Part shown: piece after piece, positions 57,501-64,000 of the stretch
Layout: every line of letters starts with the position of its first letter
Numbering within the stretch: the first letter of the stretch is position 1
Source of the DNA: Pseudoalteromonas arabiensis
Lineage (GTDB): Bacteria > Pseudomonadota > Gammaproteobacteria > Enterobacterales > Alteromonadaceae
NCBI RefSeq assembly: GCF_001550155.1
Contig: NZ_LRUF01000008.1
Location: 620,001-684,000, forward strand
Direction: 5' to 3'
DNA length: 64,000 bases
Program-made: the position numbers and the translations under genes
Notes under the pieces: model-generated
Told to the model about the DNA's origin: nothing
The model's input: only the letters and a program-made list of their open reading frames with translations
Database searches by the model: none

Positions 57501-59548
57501 GTAATTGCTGGAGATAAATTCGTGCCGTTTGTTGTATTAAAACTGGCTGCAGTACTGCTCGCCGCTGTGAGATTACTCACAGAAATAGTCGCTGTGCGAG
57601 AAGTACTATTATTTGTACCGTCATTTATGACAACGGTTACAGTTCTAGAAGTTTGATTCGGTGAACTGGAAGTATTGTTGTAAGTGATGGCTTGTAGAAA
57701 TGTTTGTACTTCTGCTGCAGAAGCAGTTGCGCCAGTTATAGATATTGTATCTTGTAGCGTAATATCAGACGATCCTGAAACTCCCGTCAATGCATCTTGG
57801 GCTGATGCACTAATATTTAACCCTTCAGATACACCATCTTGATCGTTTGTAAGACTTACGGTAATGGTTGTTAGCGTGTCGCCATCTGCTTCTGTCACAG
57901 CCGCATTCGCTGCAATATTGACCGCACCAGCCCCTTCAGAGAATGATACACTGCTATCGTCACTGCCGCTCGTTGAATCTAAGTCAACTGCAGGTGCAGT
58001 GTTACCTGTCGAGAAATTAAAGCTTGTATCATCATTAATACCTGGAAAGCTGTTTCCCGCAGAATCATCAACAGCAGTTGCGTCAATACGAATAGCGTAG
58101 TTACGATTACCCGATAAATTATTGCTAGGGTTTATATAAATTTTATCATTTGTAATGCCTATACGACCGGCACTTGGGCTTGTCGTCGTACCATCGCTCT
58201 CAGTTGCTACATTAAATACTTCAAAGTCACTATTGCTACTGACGTCACGAATAGTAATGTTCCCCGTTCCAAGGGATATATTTTCATTAAAGTCGACAAC
58301 GATATTGGCATTTCCTGCAACACCTGTGGCATCATCACTTGGCGTCGAATTTGCCCCATCAAACGTAGGCCCTATACTGTCAATTGTAAAAGCACTTATT
58401 GCCAATGGCGTATTAGCATTACCCGCAGCATCCGTTATTGTAATCGTACAATTACTGTATGTACCATCGACGAGCGGTGTGCTGTTATCGGTTTGCGTCA
58501 GAGTAATGGTTTGGTTACCTATTGAACTAATCGTTGTTGAGCTTGAGGTGCCACAACTCCCTCCTACTGATAGTGTGCCCGTTTCAGTGGTACTAAATGT
58601 GTGGCTCGGAGTACTGTCACTCCCTGGAGTGGTCACTGCGGTCACTTCTGCAACCGCTGGCGCTGTAGTATCCACTGTGAAACTGGTTATATTCAAAACT
58701 GAACTAGGATTATTCGCTGCATCGGTCACAGTGATAGTACAGTTGCTGTAGGTGCCATCAGCCAAAGCTGTTGAATTATCAGTTTGAGTTAAAGTTATAG
58801 TTTGATTACCTGTACCACCGATAGTTGTTGATGTCGACGTACCACAGCTACCTCCTACAGACAAGGTACCAGCCTCATCGGTAGTAAAGGTGTAGTTAGG
58901 CGTGTTATCGTTCGTTGGGGTTGTAACGGGTGTCACTTCACTAATGAGCGGTGCAGTGCTATCTGAAGGCGTGAGCATAAACTCAATATTGTCAATGCCT
59001 AAATTGTGTCCATTGAACCCTCCACCCACATAACTAACAACAACCGTTGATACAGAGGTCCAGTCGGATGCCGTTAATGTTGCTAAGCTGTCACCACTCC
59101 AGTCAGGGTCATTATCAGAAATTGTAACTGCCGTTCCACTATCTGGAGTAAACGTATAGGTTCCACCAACTCCACCACCACTAAACTGCCCGAGATCAAA
59201 TTGCGTAATGCTAATATTCGAACTAAAGGACATCGTCCAAGTTTCTCCGGACTGAGAAGTAGTTGGTACCATAAACCCCGATAAAACATTTTGGTAACTA
59301 ATTGTTCTACCTGCAGATTGAGTCGCTGTCAGCGTCACACCGTCAGTGGTTGAAGTGAACGTAGTCGAGCCATCCCCTGTATTATTTGCGCTATTATCAA
59401 AAGTAAATGTACTTGCTATTGCACTAGTACTAAAAACCGCAGATAAAAGCAAAGTAAGTTTCGTAAAGTTAAACTTACCATTCAATAGGTGATATCGCCC
59501 CCAGTTAGAGCTTAAAAGATGCTTACTATTCATAACTCGACCAAACAT
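50996..59548 (-). CDS. Giant multidomain surface protein with C-terminal outer-membrane barrel
   Basis: A 2850-residue secreted protein. Signal region about 1-46 (ending SAIASTF). Then a discoidin-like N-terminal domain, two near-identical Ig-like repeats (about 200-390, each with GTLSVGGSCGTS), a Big_5/SbsA-like domain, a long Ser/Thr/Gly-rich beta-repeat region with GGSGADTIRPGGGADTITG, cadherin/Ig domains (NAPVISGQP, NDAPVIFGVPP), a Calx-beta-like part, a TSP3-type Asp motif (DSDGDLIPDDQEG), a choice-of-anchor U-like segment and two tandem Ig repeats. At 2630-2651 GGGLGMITLLVVSAFVVRRR is a GlyGly-CTERM-like sorting tail. It runs directly into VSRLPSFALLSTSCVLASSA, a signal-like segment, and a 175-residue OmpA/OmpW-like barrel ending SMSYQF. 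Probably an adhesin. ATG 59533 is an alternative start. Confidence 0.88.
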   Translation of the reverse strand: MFGRVMNSKHLLSSNWGRYHLLNGKFNFTKLTLLLSAVFSTSAIASTFTFDNSANNTGDGSTTFTSTTDGVTLTATQSAGRTISYQNVLSGFMVPTTSQSGETWTMSFSSNISITQFDLGQFSGGGVGGTYTFTPDSGTAVTISDNDPDWSGDSLATLTASDWTSVSTVVVSYVGGGFNGHNLGIDNIEFMLTPSDSTAPLISEVTPVTTPTNDNTPNYTFTTDEAGTLSVGGSCGTSTSTTIGGTGNQTITLTQTDNSTALADGTYSNCTITVTDAANNPSSVLNITSFTVDTTAPAVAEVTAVTTPGSDSTPSHTFSTTETGTLSVGGSCGTSSSTTISSIGNQTITLTQTDNSTPLVDGTYSNCTITITDAAGNANTPLAISAFTIDSIGPTFDGANSTPSDDATGVAGNANIVVDFNENISLGTGNITIRDVSSNSDFEVFNVATESDGTTTSPSAGRIGITNDKIYINPSNNLSGNRNYAIRIDATAVDDSAGNSFPGINDDTSFNFSTGNTAPAVDLDSTSGSDDSSVSFSEGAGAVNIAANAAVTEADGDTLTTITVSLTNDQDGVSEGLNISASAQDALTGVSGSSDITLQDTISITGATASAAEVQTFLQAITYNNTSSSPNQTSRTVTVVINDGTNNSTSRTATISVSNLTAASSTAASFNTTNGTNLSPAITFTSDDETLTIADPSHIVGSIADGGAGTDTLSVATGSNLANFTTLTNFETLTPETDGSLTLTETQHDAFTTINGSGTNQFTISSADGDQTLIGDSDIESYVLGAAMSFTLASSAQSVTGSTGVDTIDVAGFTTTGTLAGGAGTDTLRADTGANISGATLSSFESLTLSDNASVTMTEAQHDNFTTITAAGTESITISDSSDGLRGNSAVETYILSAVNTFTLGHAAQNLTGSSGDDTVNVGTLNATGTLAGGSGTDTLILSNSGNIAGATVSGFENLSVAENGSATISVAQLSSFTGTVSGSGSESLTLSGDGDITTISAIESYTLSDDSTNARTVTVSNTNHSVTATSTSDAVTFDLGSLTYTGTITGDNTTADTLSLGSGADITAATINGVSNLTIESGANVAMTVSQHQNFNGTLTASGSETITLSGDGDITALTGIENYLIGDDSSNTRTITILSGTTSVTANSTSDAITFAIGGSAYSGILTGDSSVADNLLVTDGADVSGGVFNSIGTLSLASGASVAVDAENLNDFTTGITGSTGIETLNLMDGGTFDFATTNVTGIEGISIGTNNVATINLTDNFNADTQTVSVTNTTGSAITADLVIDASAFVGDVLEITAADLDGSDTMIGGSGADTIRPGGGADTITGNGGSDNFIGESSDLNGDTLTELSIGDVITITGMTGLSTSNVRFNGSSILEIDTNATDFSSPEISLSLTNAPASDLVYTVADSGSDTVITFGSSNSGPVFSGLNGGSTFTEGGSAIVIDANVTVADSELDALNSGNGNYDGASVTIARAGGANGNDLFTNTGLLGVLTQGGALSYNSNVVGTVTTNSAGTLQLTFNSNATSVLVDSVLQAIGYINNANNPASTVTLNYTFNDGLIDSTGTNQAIVTIVPPSVPSNNAPVISGQPITSIDEDTLYSFTPSATDSDGDSLEFSITNLPLWARFDNTTGTISGTPIEGQSGSYDNIVITVSDGELESALPAFNIIVNPVNDAPVIFGVPPIEVKQGENYSFTPTVEDVDSDTFSFSVSNLPAWLSFDTSTGRLSGTPDITDVGNYENIVISVSDGSLQASLEGFSILVNATNAAPVANDMQRNVQEDGTTSFVADVQDANDDSLAIELISQPENGNVQVQGTIFTYTPSPNFNGNDTFTYRVSDGQLSSNDASVVINVSAVNDVPVANNDNFNFAAVSDNQYTLSVLENDTDADGDALRIIGAKASIGTVSINNNTLSYQAIENTQGPILVNYIIEDENKARAKATATIAINSDDSSKVPVITAPADLTVNATGLFTKVDLGVAMAFDNLGNPLPVSLVRGAPIFAPGKHLVYWQTVDNEGQQVTTTQQLNVNPLVSLQKDSRVAEDKEHAVKVYLNGPAPSYPVVIPYTVSGTADSADHDLQSGELVISAGVSASIPLMIFADSSDEGNETIVITLGDSVNKGAKSTSTVTIVEDNVAPNIETLVLQNNQQRSTITASGELVTITANVSDPNPTDEVTVEWDAALEFVNTSNDPFIFEFNPAAVASGIYKVRVTAKDNAVPSLSTMKDVYIEVIPSLPELTAVDSDGDLIPDDQEGYVDSDSDGIPDFMDAISDCNVMQEQALESSQFLVEGDPGVCLRKGATVPQNNTGGLQLLETELPEDPTASNTGGLFDFIATGLPEVGDTYSIVLPQRQPIPVNAVYRKLINGDWQNFVIVDGNEVLSAQGEPGFCPPPGSNEWTTGLSEGDWCVQLRIVDGGPNDDDGVANGSIVDPGGVAVPTTGNNAPIANADAVTIMAEESVVIDVIANDEDIDNDTLTITGATVDFGTVVIENNQLVYTPIVGYIGDATIQYSITDGMGGTANSTAIVTIKVNQAPVTQNDSASSNGETITIDVLANDSDPEQGELFLVSATTEFGTSVVNSDGTLSYTPAAGFEGMDTINYIVKDAQGAQSQGSVSVTVELKQTVNVSNKSSGGGLGMITLLVVSAFVVRRRVSRLPSFALLSTSCVLASSAAAEDWQVSATLGQATAQSSYSSEQWVQTAIDDESISWSVGAFYNLKPNWKLGIRYIDLGEASVNFSKETSNPEQAHSELSDKAPALPTGLAIQANYLVDLASSLKGELFLGAYHWKYKINSRRDNSNTIVKRDEGTDLFLGAGINYQLLDSVSIGVDYTRYFVSENDINEIALSMSYQF

Positions 59549-59657
59549 TTATATTTACACAACAAAAAAGAGACATTAAACAATCCCATCTACGTGGTAG
59601 GCACATTAATTTTTATAACGGCACTAAAATCAAATAATTTTTTTCAACCCACAATGC

Positions 59658-59693
59658 ATAAAGGACTAACTCTGTTGGAGAGCTAGTCCTTTA
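59658..59693 (-). terminator. Hairpin after the tail-collar gene
   Basis: AAAGGACTA and TAGTCCTTT, with inner CTCT/AGAG pairing, just after the minus-strand stop at 59702. Confidence 0.7.
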
Positions 59694-59701
59694 ACAAACA
59701 A

Positions 59702-60313
59702 CTATGCACGAGAGGGATAAACTCCCTGCAAAGCAATTAACCAATTGAGCGGTAATACTGGGTTAACTATATTAACTGGCGAACTAGAGCCAGTATCAAG
59801 GTTTGTAACCGTTCCCCCACCAGAACCACCGTCTTGAATATTTAGCCCTTTGATCTCAACTAAATCGGCTCCCCCCAAACCTGGTTTAAAGAAACCTGGA
59901 CTAGTATTTGCGCCTATATACGTGTCTGATGTTGGTGTTCCTGTCGACGCAGGATTAGTCGCTACCTGTAAAGAGCCACTCGCAGCAGTACCACCACTAG
60001 CTGTAAAAACAGCGGTGTGGGTATGCGATGGCATTTGTGGAACTGTCAAAGTGATAAACTCGCGACCCATTTTAAAACCTTGCCTATAATCCTGCCCGCC
60101 AGGCATTTGCCCATGTCCAACTGGACTACGCCCACGCAAGTCAGGCAAGCCAAATGTGCTGCGAGCATCACCACCATACTGGGCTCCAAGTAATGAGAAC
60201 AGCGCCGTGTTTTCGCTAATTGCTTGGATTTGGCCGACACACATTGCCCAGTTCTCAATCGTGAATGTGCCGCCAAAAGTTGTCATAGTGCCAATAAAGG
60301 GTTCAGTAGCCAT
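59702..60313 (-). CDS. Phage tail-collar domain protein (microcystin-dependent-protein-like)
   Basis: A 203-residue protein. MATEPFIGTMTTFGGTFTIE, WAMCVGQIQAISENTALFSL and GLPDLRGRSPVGHGQMPGG are the collar-domain signature found in tail fibres and in stand-alone bacterial Mdp proteins; VPQMPSHTHTAVF supplies the conserved metal-binding-type HTH residues. A Gly/Ser-rich C-terminal half ends INWLIALQGVYPSRA-like. No other phage genes are nearby, so this is the bacterial type, whose role is not known. Cotranscription with the three genes upstream on this strand is likely. Confidence 0.9.
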   Translation of the reverse strand: MATEPFIGTMTTFGGTFTIENWAMCVGQIQAISENTALFSLLGAQYGGDARSTFGLPDLRGRSPVGHGQMPGGQDYRQGFKMGREFITLTVPQMPSHTHTAVFTASGGTAASGSLQVATNPASTGTPTSDTYIGANTSPGFFKPGLGGADLVEIKGLNIQDGGSGGGTVTNLDTGSSSPVNIVNPVLPLNWLIALQGVYPSRA

Positions 60314-60444
60314 GTTGATTCCTCTAAATAATTTACATACCTTGTTGTGATTGTGTTGTTACTAAATCAGTGGCAACACAAGCCTTTTAGTTACTCTTTT
60401 TTTACTGCTTACTACTCATTACTTAAAATTTTATATGAATCAAT

Positions 60445-60930
60445 TTATTCAGGATCGGCGTTTGTTGTACCTGGTAACCCTGCATTAAATACTGGAGGAA
60501 TAAAAAACTCTGGTAACGAAACCTTAAGCGCCTCACCGGAAAGTACTTTATCTAAACAAACCGTACCTAGTTCATTAACACTTAATTGCAACTGCGCATC
60601 GTCGTCACTGCTTGGAAAACGCCAATATAACTCTGTCGTTTTGTAGCGTATCAAAGCCATTTGTTCATACTTGTCGAAGTTACTCGGCTCCTCACAAAAC
60701 CGATCGTGAATGTTTTCCAGTCTTTGTTCTCCTAAAAACTGCACCAGCAGTGAACCCATTCCGGGTATATCAACGACGCTACACTCACCGCTTTTAACCA
60801 CAATCTCCCCCCTTCCCTCTTTAGGGGCAACCTTCTGTGCATCATTTGCACGTGGATAATTGCCCCCATTAAATGGGTAAATGAGCAACTCAAAATTATA
60901 ACGATTAGTTAGATTGATCTTTATATTCAT
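60445..60930 (-). CDS. Unknown protein of the tail-collar cluster
   Basis: A 161-residue, probably cytoplasmic protein with beta-rich sequence (MNIKINLTNRYNFELLIYPF, EIVVKSGECSVVDIPGMGSL) and a Pro-rich end (LPEFFIPPVFNAGLPG). No family recognised and no signal peptide. It sits 131 bases upstream of the collar gene and 136 bases downstream of the formyltransferase-like gene, all on one strand. Confidence 0.65.
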   Translation of the reverse strand: MNIKINLTNRYNFELLIYPFNGGNYPRANDAQKVAPKEGRGEIVVKSGECSVVDIPGMGSLLVQFLGEQRLENIHDRFCEEPSNFDKYEQMALIRYKTTELYWRFPSSDDDAQLQLSVNELGTVCLDKVLSGEALKVSLPEFFIPPVFNAGLPGTTNADPE

Positions 60931-61066
60931 ACCTATCTCGCTTCTGAGGTTAATGTCAGCGCATAGTTAGAATGCAGAATTGATAAATACTCCAGACAAG
61001 CCACTATCAGTTCTATCTTAACTAAGCCTCTAAAAATTAGCTTATATTTATCAATACGTTTTGATC

Positions 61067-62023
61067 TTAAATAACTCTACTTTCATAATTAGCACCGCAG
61101 CAAAGCTCCATACCTGGTTCAAGTGAAAATAACAATGCGAAACGATAGCCATCAAATACACCTTGTTGCGCGCCTATGATGTCTAAGCGCACGGCGCAAT
61201 CATCGGTTTTAACAACAAGCCCTGCATTTTTATCTAATTGCACAACCGTTCCTGCTTTGACACCAACCAAATTACATTCAACAGGCGTCGCTTGCAGTAA
61301 CTGAAATACACTTTGGCGATATTGGAACAATGCACACGCAACGTCTGTATTACCCGCTCGTGCCATATTAGCTATTTCTCTTGCACTATGTTGTCGCCAA
61401 TCTACCAATAAGTCTGAGTGTATAATTTGTGGTGCAGCCTTAAGACTTGCTCCTTGCTCTTGTGGTCGCCATACGGCCCCACCACTTTGCTCGGTTTGGA
61501 CAAACTGAGAAACTAAGTACGGCAAGGCTTGAGCCATTTTTTGGTGAAGACACTTATTAGTCTCAAAAGGGTGAATATCTATTTCGACTTCGCAACCAAT
61601 ATCCCCACAGTCTAATTCTTCATTTACTTTATGAAGAGTCAGTTTCGTACTACTTTCTCCATTGCGGAGCTGCCAATATATCGGTTGGGGCCCTCTATAA
61701 TCCGGCAGTGGACTTGGATGAATATTGACTAAGTGTTCTTGAAAATACTGGATGAGTGTTGTCTTAATTTTATGTCTAAACAAATAAATGACACCGCACT
61801 CCACGCCCATGCGATCTAGCTGCATAATGAGAGGCTTGTCATCTTTTTTGTTATATTTCAGCATGGTTATTTGCTTTTGCTCTAACCACTGTTGTAATTG
61901 TAATAGGTCTGGGTTTGCATCGGAATCTGGCAACACAACACATGCCAGTAGTCCAGCTTGGTCTAAATACTCAATCGCAGTAGCGCTAAGACAACTCCCC
62001 GTAAACACCGCATACTTATTCAT
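61067..62023 (-). CDS. Formyltransferase-family protein
   Basis: A 318-residue protein with the formyltransferase fold. The catalytic segment VNIHPSPLPDYRGPQPIYWQ carries the Asn and His of the N-H-D triad, and ELDCGDIG supplies the Asp-containing loop, as in methionyl-tRNA or sugar formyltransferases. The C-terminal part (VGVKAGTVVQLDKNAGLVVK) matches the Fmt C-terminal domain. The genuine fmt is normally next to def, absent here, so this is probably a specialised enzyme modifying a peptide or sugar. I chose ATG 62023 (AGGG 8 bases upstream). Confidence 0.85.
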   Translation of the reverse strand: MNKYAVFTGSCLSATAIEYLDQAGLLACVVLPDSDANPDLLQLQQWLEQKQITMLKYNKKDDKPLIMQLDRMGVECGVIYLFRHKIKTTLIQYFQEHLVNIHPSPLPDYRGPQPIYWQLRNGESSTKLTLHKVNEELDCGDIGCEVEIDIHPFETNKCLHQKMAQALPYLVSQFVQTEQSGGAVWRPQEQGASLKAAPQIIHSDLLVDWRQHSAREIANMARAGNTDVACALFQYRQSVFQLLQATPVECNLVGVKAGTVVQLDKNAGLVVKTDDCAVRLDIIGAQQGVFDGYRFALLFSLEPGMELCCGANYESRVI

Positions 62024-62033
62024 CAGCATATCC

Positions 62034-63275
62034 CTATAATTTTACAGGCACAAAACCCGGTAACCCTGTCAGTTGATAGTAAAACTGAATCGTATCCCCG
62101 CTACTAGCAACAAAGTGAGTATGTTCGATGTCTTTAGGTTTAAGATCTATGTAGACGCTATTGTCTGGTCTTGGATGTGTGATCCCTGAATCATATTGGC
62201 CAACCTCTTCTTGCGCGAAGGTTTCTATGTGAGCATAGACCGCAAAAATACGTTTGCTCATATCTTCGACACCCTTAGGTAGTACAATTTGATTAGCAGG
62301 GATCACTTTTATACCGCCTTCAAGTTCAAGCTCTTGCATTTCTAACAAAGTAGACTTATTGATCTTAAGGATTTCGCCTAGCTCCACGCGGTCTTGTTGT
62401 GCCTCATTAGCTACATTACTTGAATGACTAAACTCTTGAGTTTTCCATTGTTGATTAAACTCAGTTTCCCCAACAACCATCATGCCTTTTACCGACACAT
62501 TTTGCGGGATCATCCAACCGTCTATGGATAAGTATTTTACTAAATGTTTAGCAATACTTAATTGGCCCTCTTTCGTAAAACCATGTTGCATCGCTTCTAA
62601 CACTAAAAGATCAATCGCATTTTCTGGCTCAAATATGCTCGCATCGGCCTCTTCAATAAGTGATATATACTCTTCTAGCTGCAAGTCACTCACGAGCTGT
62701 TTAAGGGTTAATATTGCACCGGGCTGAATATCCACAAGTGTCACTTGGATTTGACTCGGCTTATAAGTTTGAGTCTCTTTGTAATAACTAAGTAAAGGTA
62801 GTAATAAAGGGGCGAAAGGGCCGCATGCTGGATACAACACATTAATTGAGGGTTTATTTTTTAACTTACCTTGAATTGCTTTATCAAGCCCGCGTGCATA
62901 TCCCTTTATTCGGTATATATCCTTTATTGTATGCTTACAGTTATAGGGTGACATAATCAAACCCGTCGCTGAAATGTACTGATGTGTAAGTTGCTCTTGG
63001 CTTAATCCCGCAACAGCCATAGACAGCACTGCTTGGTCATACATATTTTCGAATGTTTTCACTAATTGAGTGTGAGGGGCAGTTATTTCAGAAAGTACCA
63101 ACGTCATAGCTTCAACAAAACTTTGTTGCAATACAACGAGCCTTTGTTCAACACTAATAGAAGTCTTCAGCAATGATTCCAACTGTGTTCTAACAGAGTG
63201 TTTTAGTAACACGTCTATCTCAGGGTTAGCGTAATCGTATAAAGTCTTACTGTTTGTACCGTCTATTCTATCCAT
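62034..63275 (-). CDS. SAM-dependent methyltransferase-like protein
   Basis: A 413-residue protein. A helical N-terminal region (about 1-130) precedes a Rossmann methyltransferase core: INVLYPACGPFAPLLLPLLS is motif I with the unusual P-A-CGPFAP loop, VTLVDIQPGAILTL the motif II acidic residue, and NAIDLLVLEAMQHGFTKEGQ motif IV. A beta-rich end (VYIDLKPKDIEHTHF) resembles the barrel of protein-arginine methyltransferases. First gene of the four-gene group. The substrate may be a partner protein of the group (inference). Confidence 0.75.
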   Translation of the reverse strand: MDRIDGTNSKTLYDYANPEIDVLLKHSVRTQLESLLKTSISVEQRLVVLQQSFVEAMTLVLSEITAPHTQLVKTFENMYDQAVLSMAVAGLSQEQLTHQYISATGLIMSPYNCKHTIKDIYRIKGYARGLDKAIQGKLKNKPSINVLYPACGPFAPLLLPLLSYYKETQTYKPSQIQVTLVDIQPGAILTLKQLVSDLQLEEYISLIEEADASIFEPENAIDLLVLEAMQHGFTKEGQLSIAKHLVKYLSIDGWMIPQNVSVKGMMVVGETEFNQQWKTQEFSHSSNVANEAQQDRVELGEILKINKSTLLEMQELELEGGIKVIPANQIVLPKGVEDMSKRIFAVYAHIETFAQEEVGQYDSGITHPRPDNSVYIDLKPKDIEHTHFVASSGDTIQFYYQLTGLPGFVPVKL

Positions 63276-63740
63276 GTAATAAAAACTCAGATTTGTTAAA
63301 TTGCTAATACCTATAGTTATAGATAATTTTATCTTTAACTAAACAATGTCACGCTGTTTTAGATCAAAGCGAATTACATCAGTATAGTTTTAATACTGTT
63401 ATTTACAATTTAAGGGTACACTTAAAACAACAAATTATTTATTACACTTTATTACAGCTCATTGCATTACCAATTACCTAGTGCTACTTTGAAAAAATGG
63501 CATAAAATAAATTGATAAAATGAAAATACTATCGAGGTGTGGTAAATATTATTACCCGTATTTATTTGCCTAGGGTTCGACCAATATTTAAAGAAAAAAA
63601 TCACAGAAAAGCTTGCCAAAAAAAATTTGAAAAATATATTTCCAGATGGAAAAGAGCGTGTTATTTCATCCTCGAAAATAAACTTTCGAGATCCACGTTT
63701 ATAGCATTCCAAAAAGTTTTCAGTGTTCATCCCTCATTTT
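63276..63740. other. Gene-poor intergenic stretch
   Basis: Very AT-rich sequence between divergent genes. An 87-codon open frame on the minus strand (63467-63730) has no SD and an unusual composition, so I do not call it. No RNA gene seen. Confidence 0.5.
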
Positions 63741-63757
63741 TTAGAGAGGATCTCTAA
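63741..63757. promoter_or_regulatory. Palindrome over the ribosome-binding site of the last gene
   Basis: TTAGAGA, GGA, TCTCTAA: a perfect 7-base-pair inverted repeat that contains the GAGG SD sequence and ends 1 base before the ATG. It may be an operator or an mRNA hairpin hiding the SD. Confidence 0.5.
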
Positions 63758-63758
63758 T

Positions 63759-64000
63759 ATGAAAAATTATATTGAGACTATTTTAAATTTTTTAACCGAA
63801 ATAAAAATAGCTTATGAAATGACTGATCTTAAAAATAAAACCCTTTTGCCTGGGTTATTTATTCAAAATGGAATTCTTCAAATAGATATAAATAAGCTTA
63901 AGTATCCAGGAGATATTTTACACGAAGCCGGCCATATCGCAGTGTGTGAACCTATTTTTCGAAATCAGCTAACGGGTGATGTTTACAAACACGGTCTATC
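63759..64000 (+). CDS. Partial gene with an HEAGH metal-binding motif
   Basis: The ATG at 63759, with GAGG upstream, opens a frame that runs off the window (about 80 residues). The sequence starts MKNYIETILNFLTEIKIAYE, a helix, and then YPGDILHEAGHIAVCEPIFR, where HEAGH is a zincin-type zinc site followed by AV. It is not a known family to me; it may be a small metallopeptidase-like protein. It is truncated and diverges from the methyltransferase group. Confidence 0.75.
   Translation, partial: MKNYIETILNFLTEIKIAYEMTDLKNKTLLPGLFIQNGILQIDINKLKYPGDILHEAGHIAVCEPIFRNQLTGDVYKHGL

Noticed and set aside
55152..58751. Long plus-strand open frames of 80-302 codons opposite the giant gene
   Set aside because: They mirror the Ser/Thr-rich repeats of the minus-strand gene and consist of Ser/Val/Leu/Pro runs; no SD or family motif.
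59702..60313. Prophage remnant because of the tail-collar domain
   Set aside because: No other phage genes nearby; stand-alone collar proteins occur in many bacterial chromosomes.
63467..63730. 87-codon minus-strand open frame
   Set aside because: No SD, Phe-rich AT-driven composition, overlaps the promoter of the following gene; likely chance.
1..64000. CRISPR array or tRNA/rRNA genes
   Set aside because: No regularly spaced direct repeats, and no cloverleaf or rRNA signature was recognised on reading.

Overview
The window reads as a chromosomal segment of a marine gammaproteobacterium of the Pseudoalteromonas type. The reasons are an AT-rich genome, several large TonB-dependent receptors, a Vibrio/Shewanella-style TonB2 operon (DUF3450, TtpC, ExbB, ExbD, TonB, TPR protein), a minCDE block next to ycgL and a lytic transglycosylase, integron-type attC sites, and many secreted peptidases and lipoproteins. 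Species assignment is inference; no rRNA or tRNA gene was seen.

Layout. (1) 1-7430, minus strand: a TonB energy-transducing operon, then a surface lipoprotein and the start of a TonB-dependent receptor; PhoB-like direct repeats precede both units. (2) 7750-9860: a decayed island with a class 3 lipase remnant, an intact DUF6795 gene, a glycine-rich effector-like tail and a membrane protein whose frame is broken at a run of six C. (3) 9870-13482: a DsbA-family protein, a diguanylate cyclase and a chemoreceptor. (4) 13828-17408: a sugar transporter diverging from an AGE-family sugar isomerase and a fructokinase, probably mannose to fructose to fructose-6-phosphate. An identical palindrome also sits upstream of the chemoreceptor, suggesting one regulon for chemotaxis and catabolism. 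(5) 17470-30084: a membrane-anchored protein, an M1 peptidase, a yefM antitoxin with a frameshifted yoeB, an RNA methyltransferase with a YcgN protein, a MITE-like repeat, a DUF885 peptidase, an amidohydrolase and a siderophore receptor. (6) 30175-31515: two genes with attC-like sites and no integrase, a small CALIN. (7) 31904-37596: adhP, a GbsR/MarR regulator, a lytic transglycosylase, ycgL, minCDE and an acetyltransferase.

(8) 37667-50864 is the most coherent system: a TonB receptor, CutC, a glucosamine-kinase-like BadF protein, a PAS-AraC regulator, a Gfo/Idh/MocA oxidoreductase, two TIM-barrel isomerases, an MFS transporter, a DUF1080 (3-keto-glycoside hydrolase type) protein, a GMC flavoprotein and a Tat-signal subunit-3 protein. 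It looks like a periplasmic glycoside C3-oxidation pathway followed by uptake. A 43-bp element with direct half-sites 21 bp apart occurs upstream of both the receptor and the operon, and is probably the AraC operator.

(9) 50996-63275: a 2850-residue surface protein in which a GlyGly-CTERM-like tail runs in frame into a signal peptide and outer-membrane barrel. Next to it is an unusual group of a tail-collar protein, an unknown protein, a formyltransferase-like protein and a methyltransferase-like protein. The window ends inside a gene carrying an HEAGH metal-binding motif.
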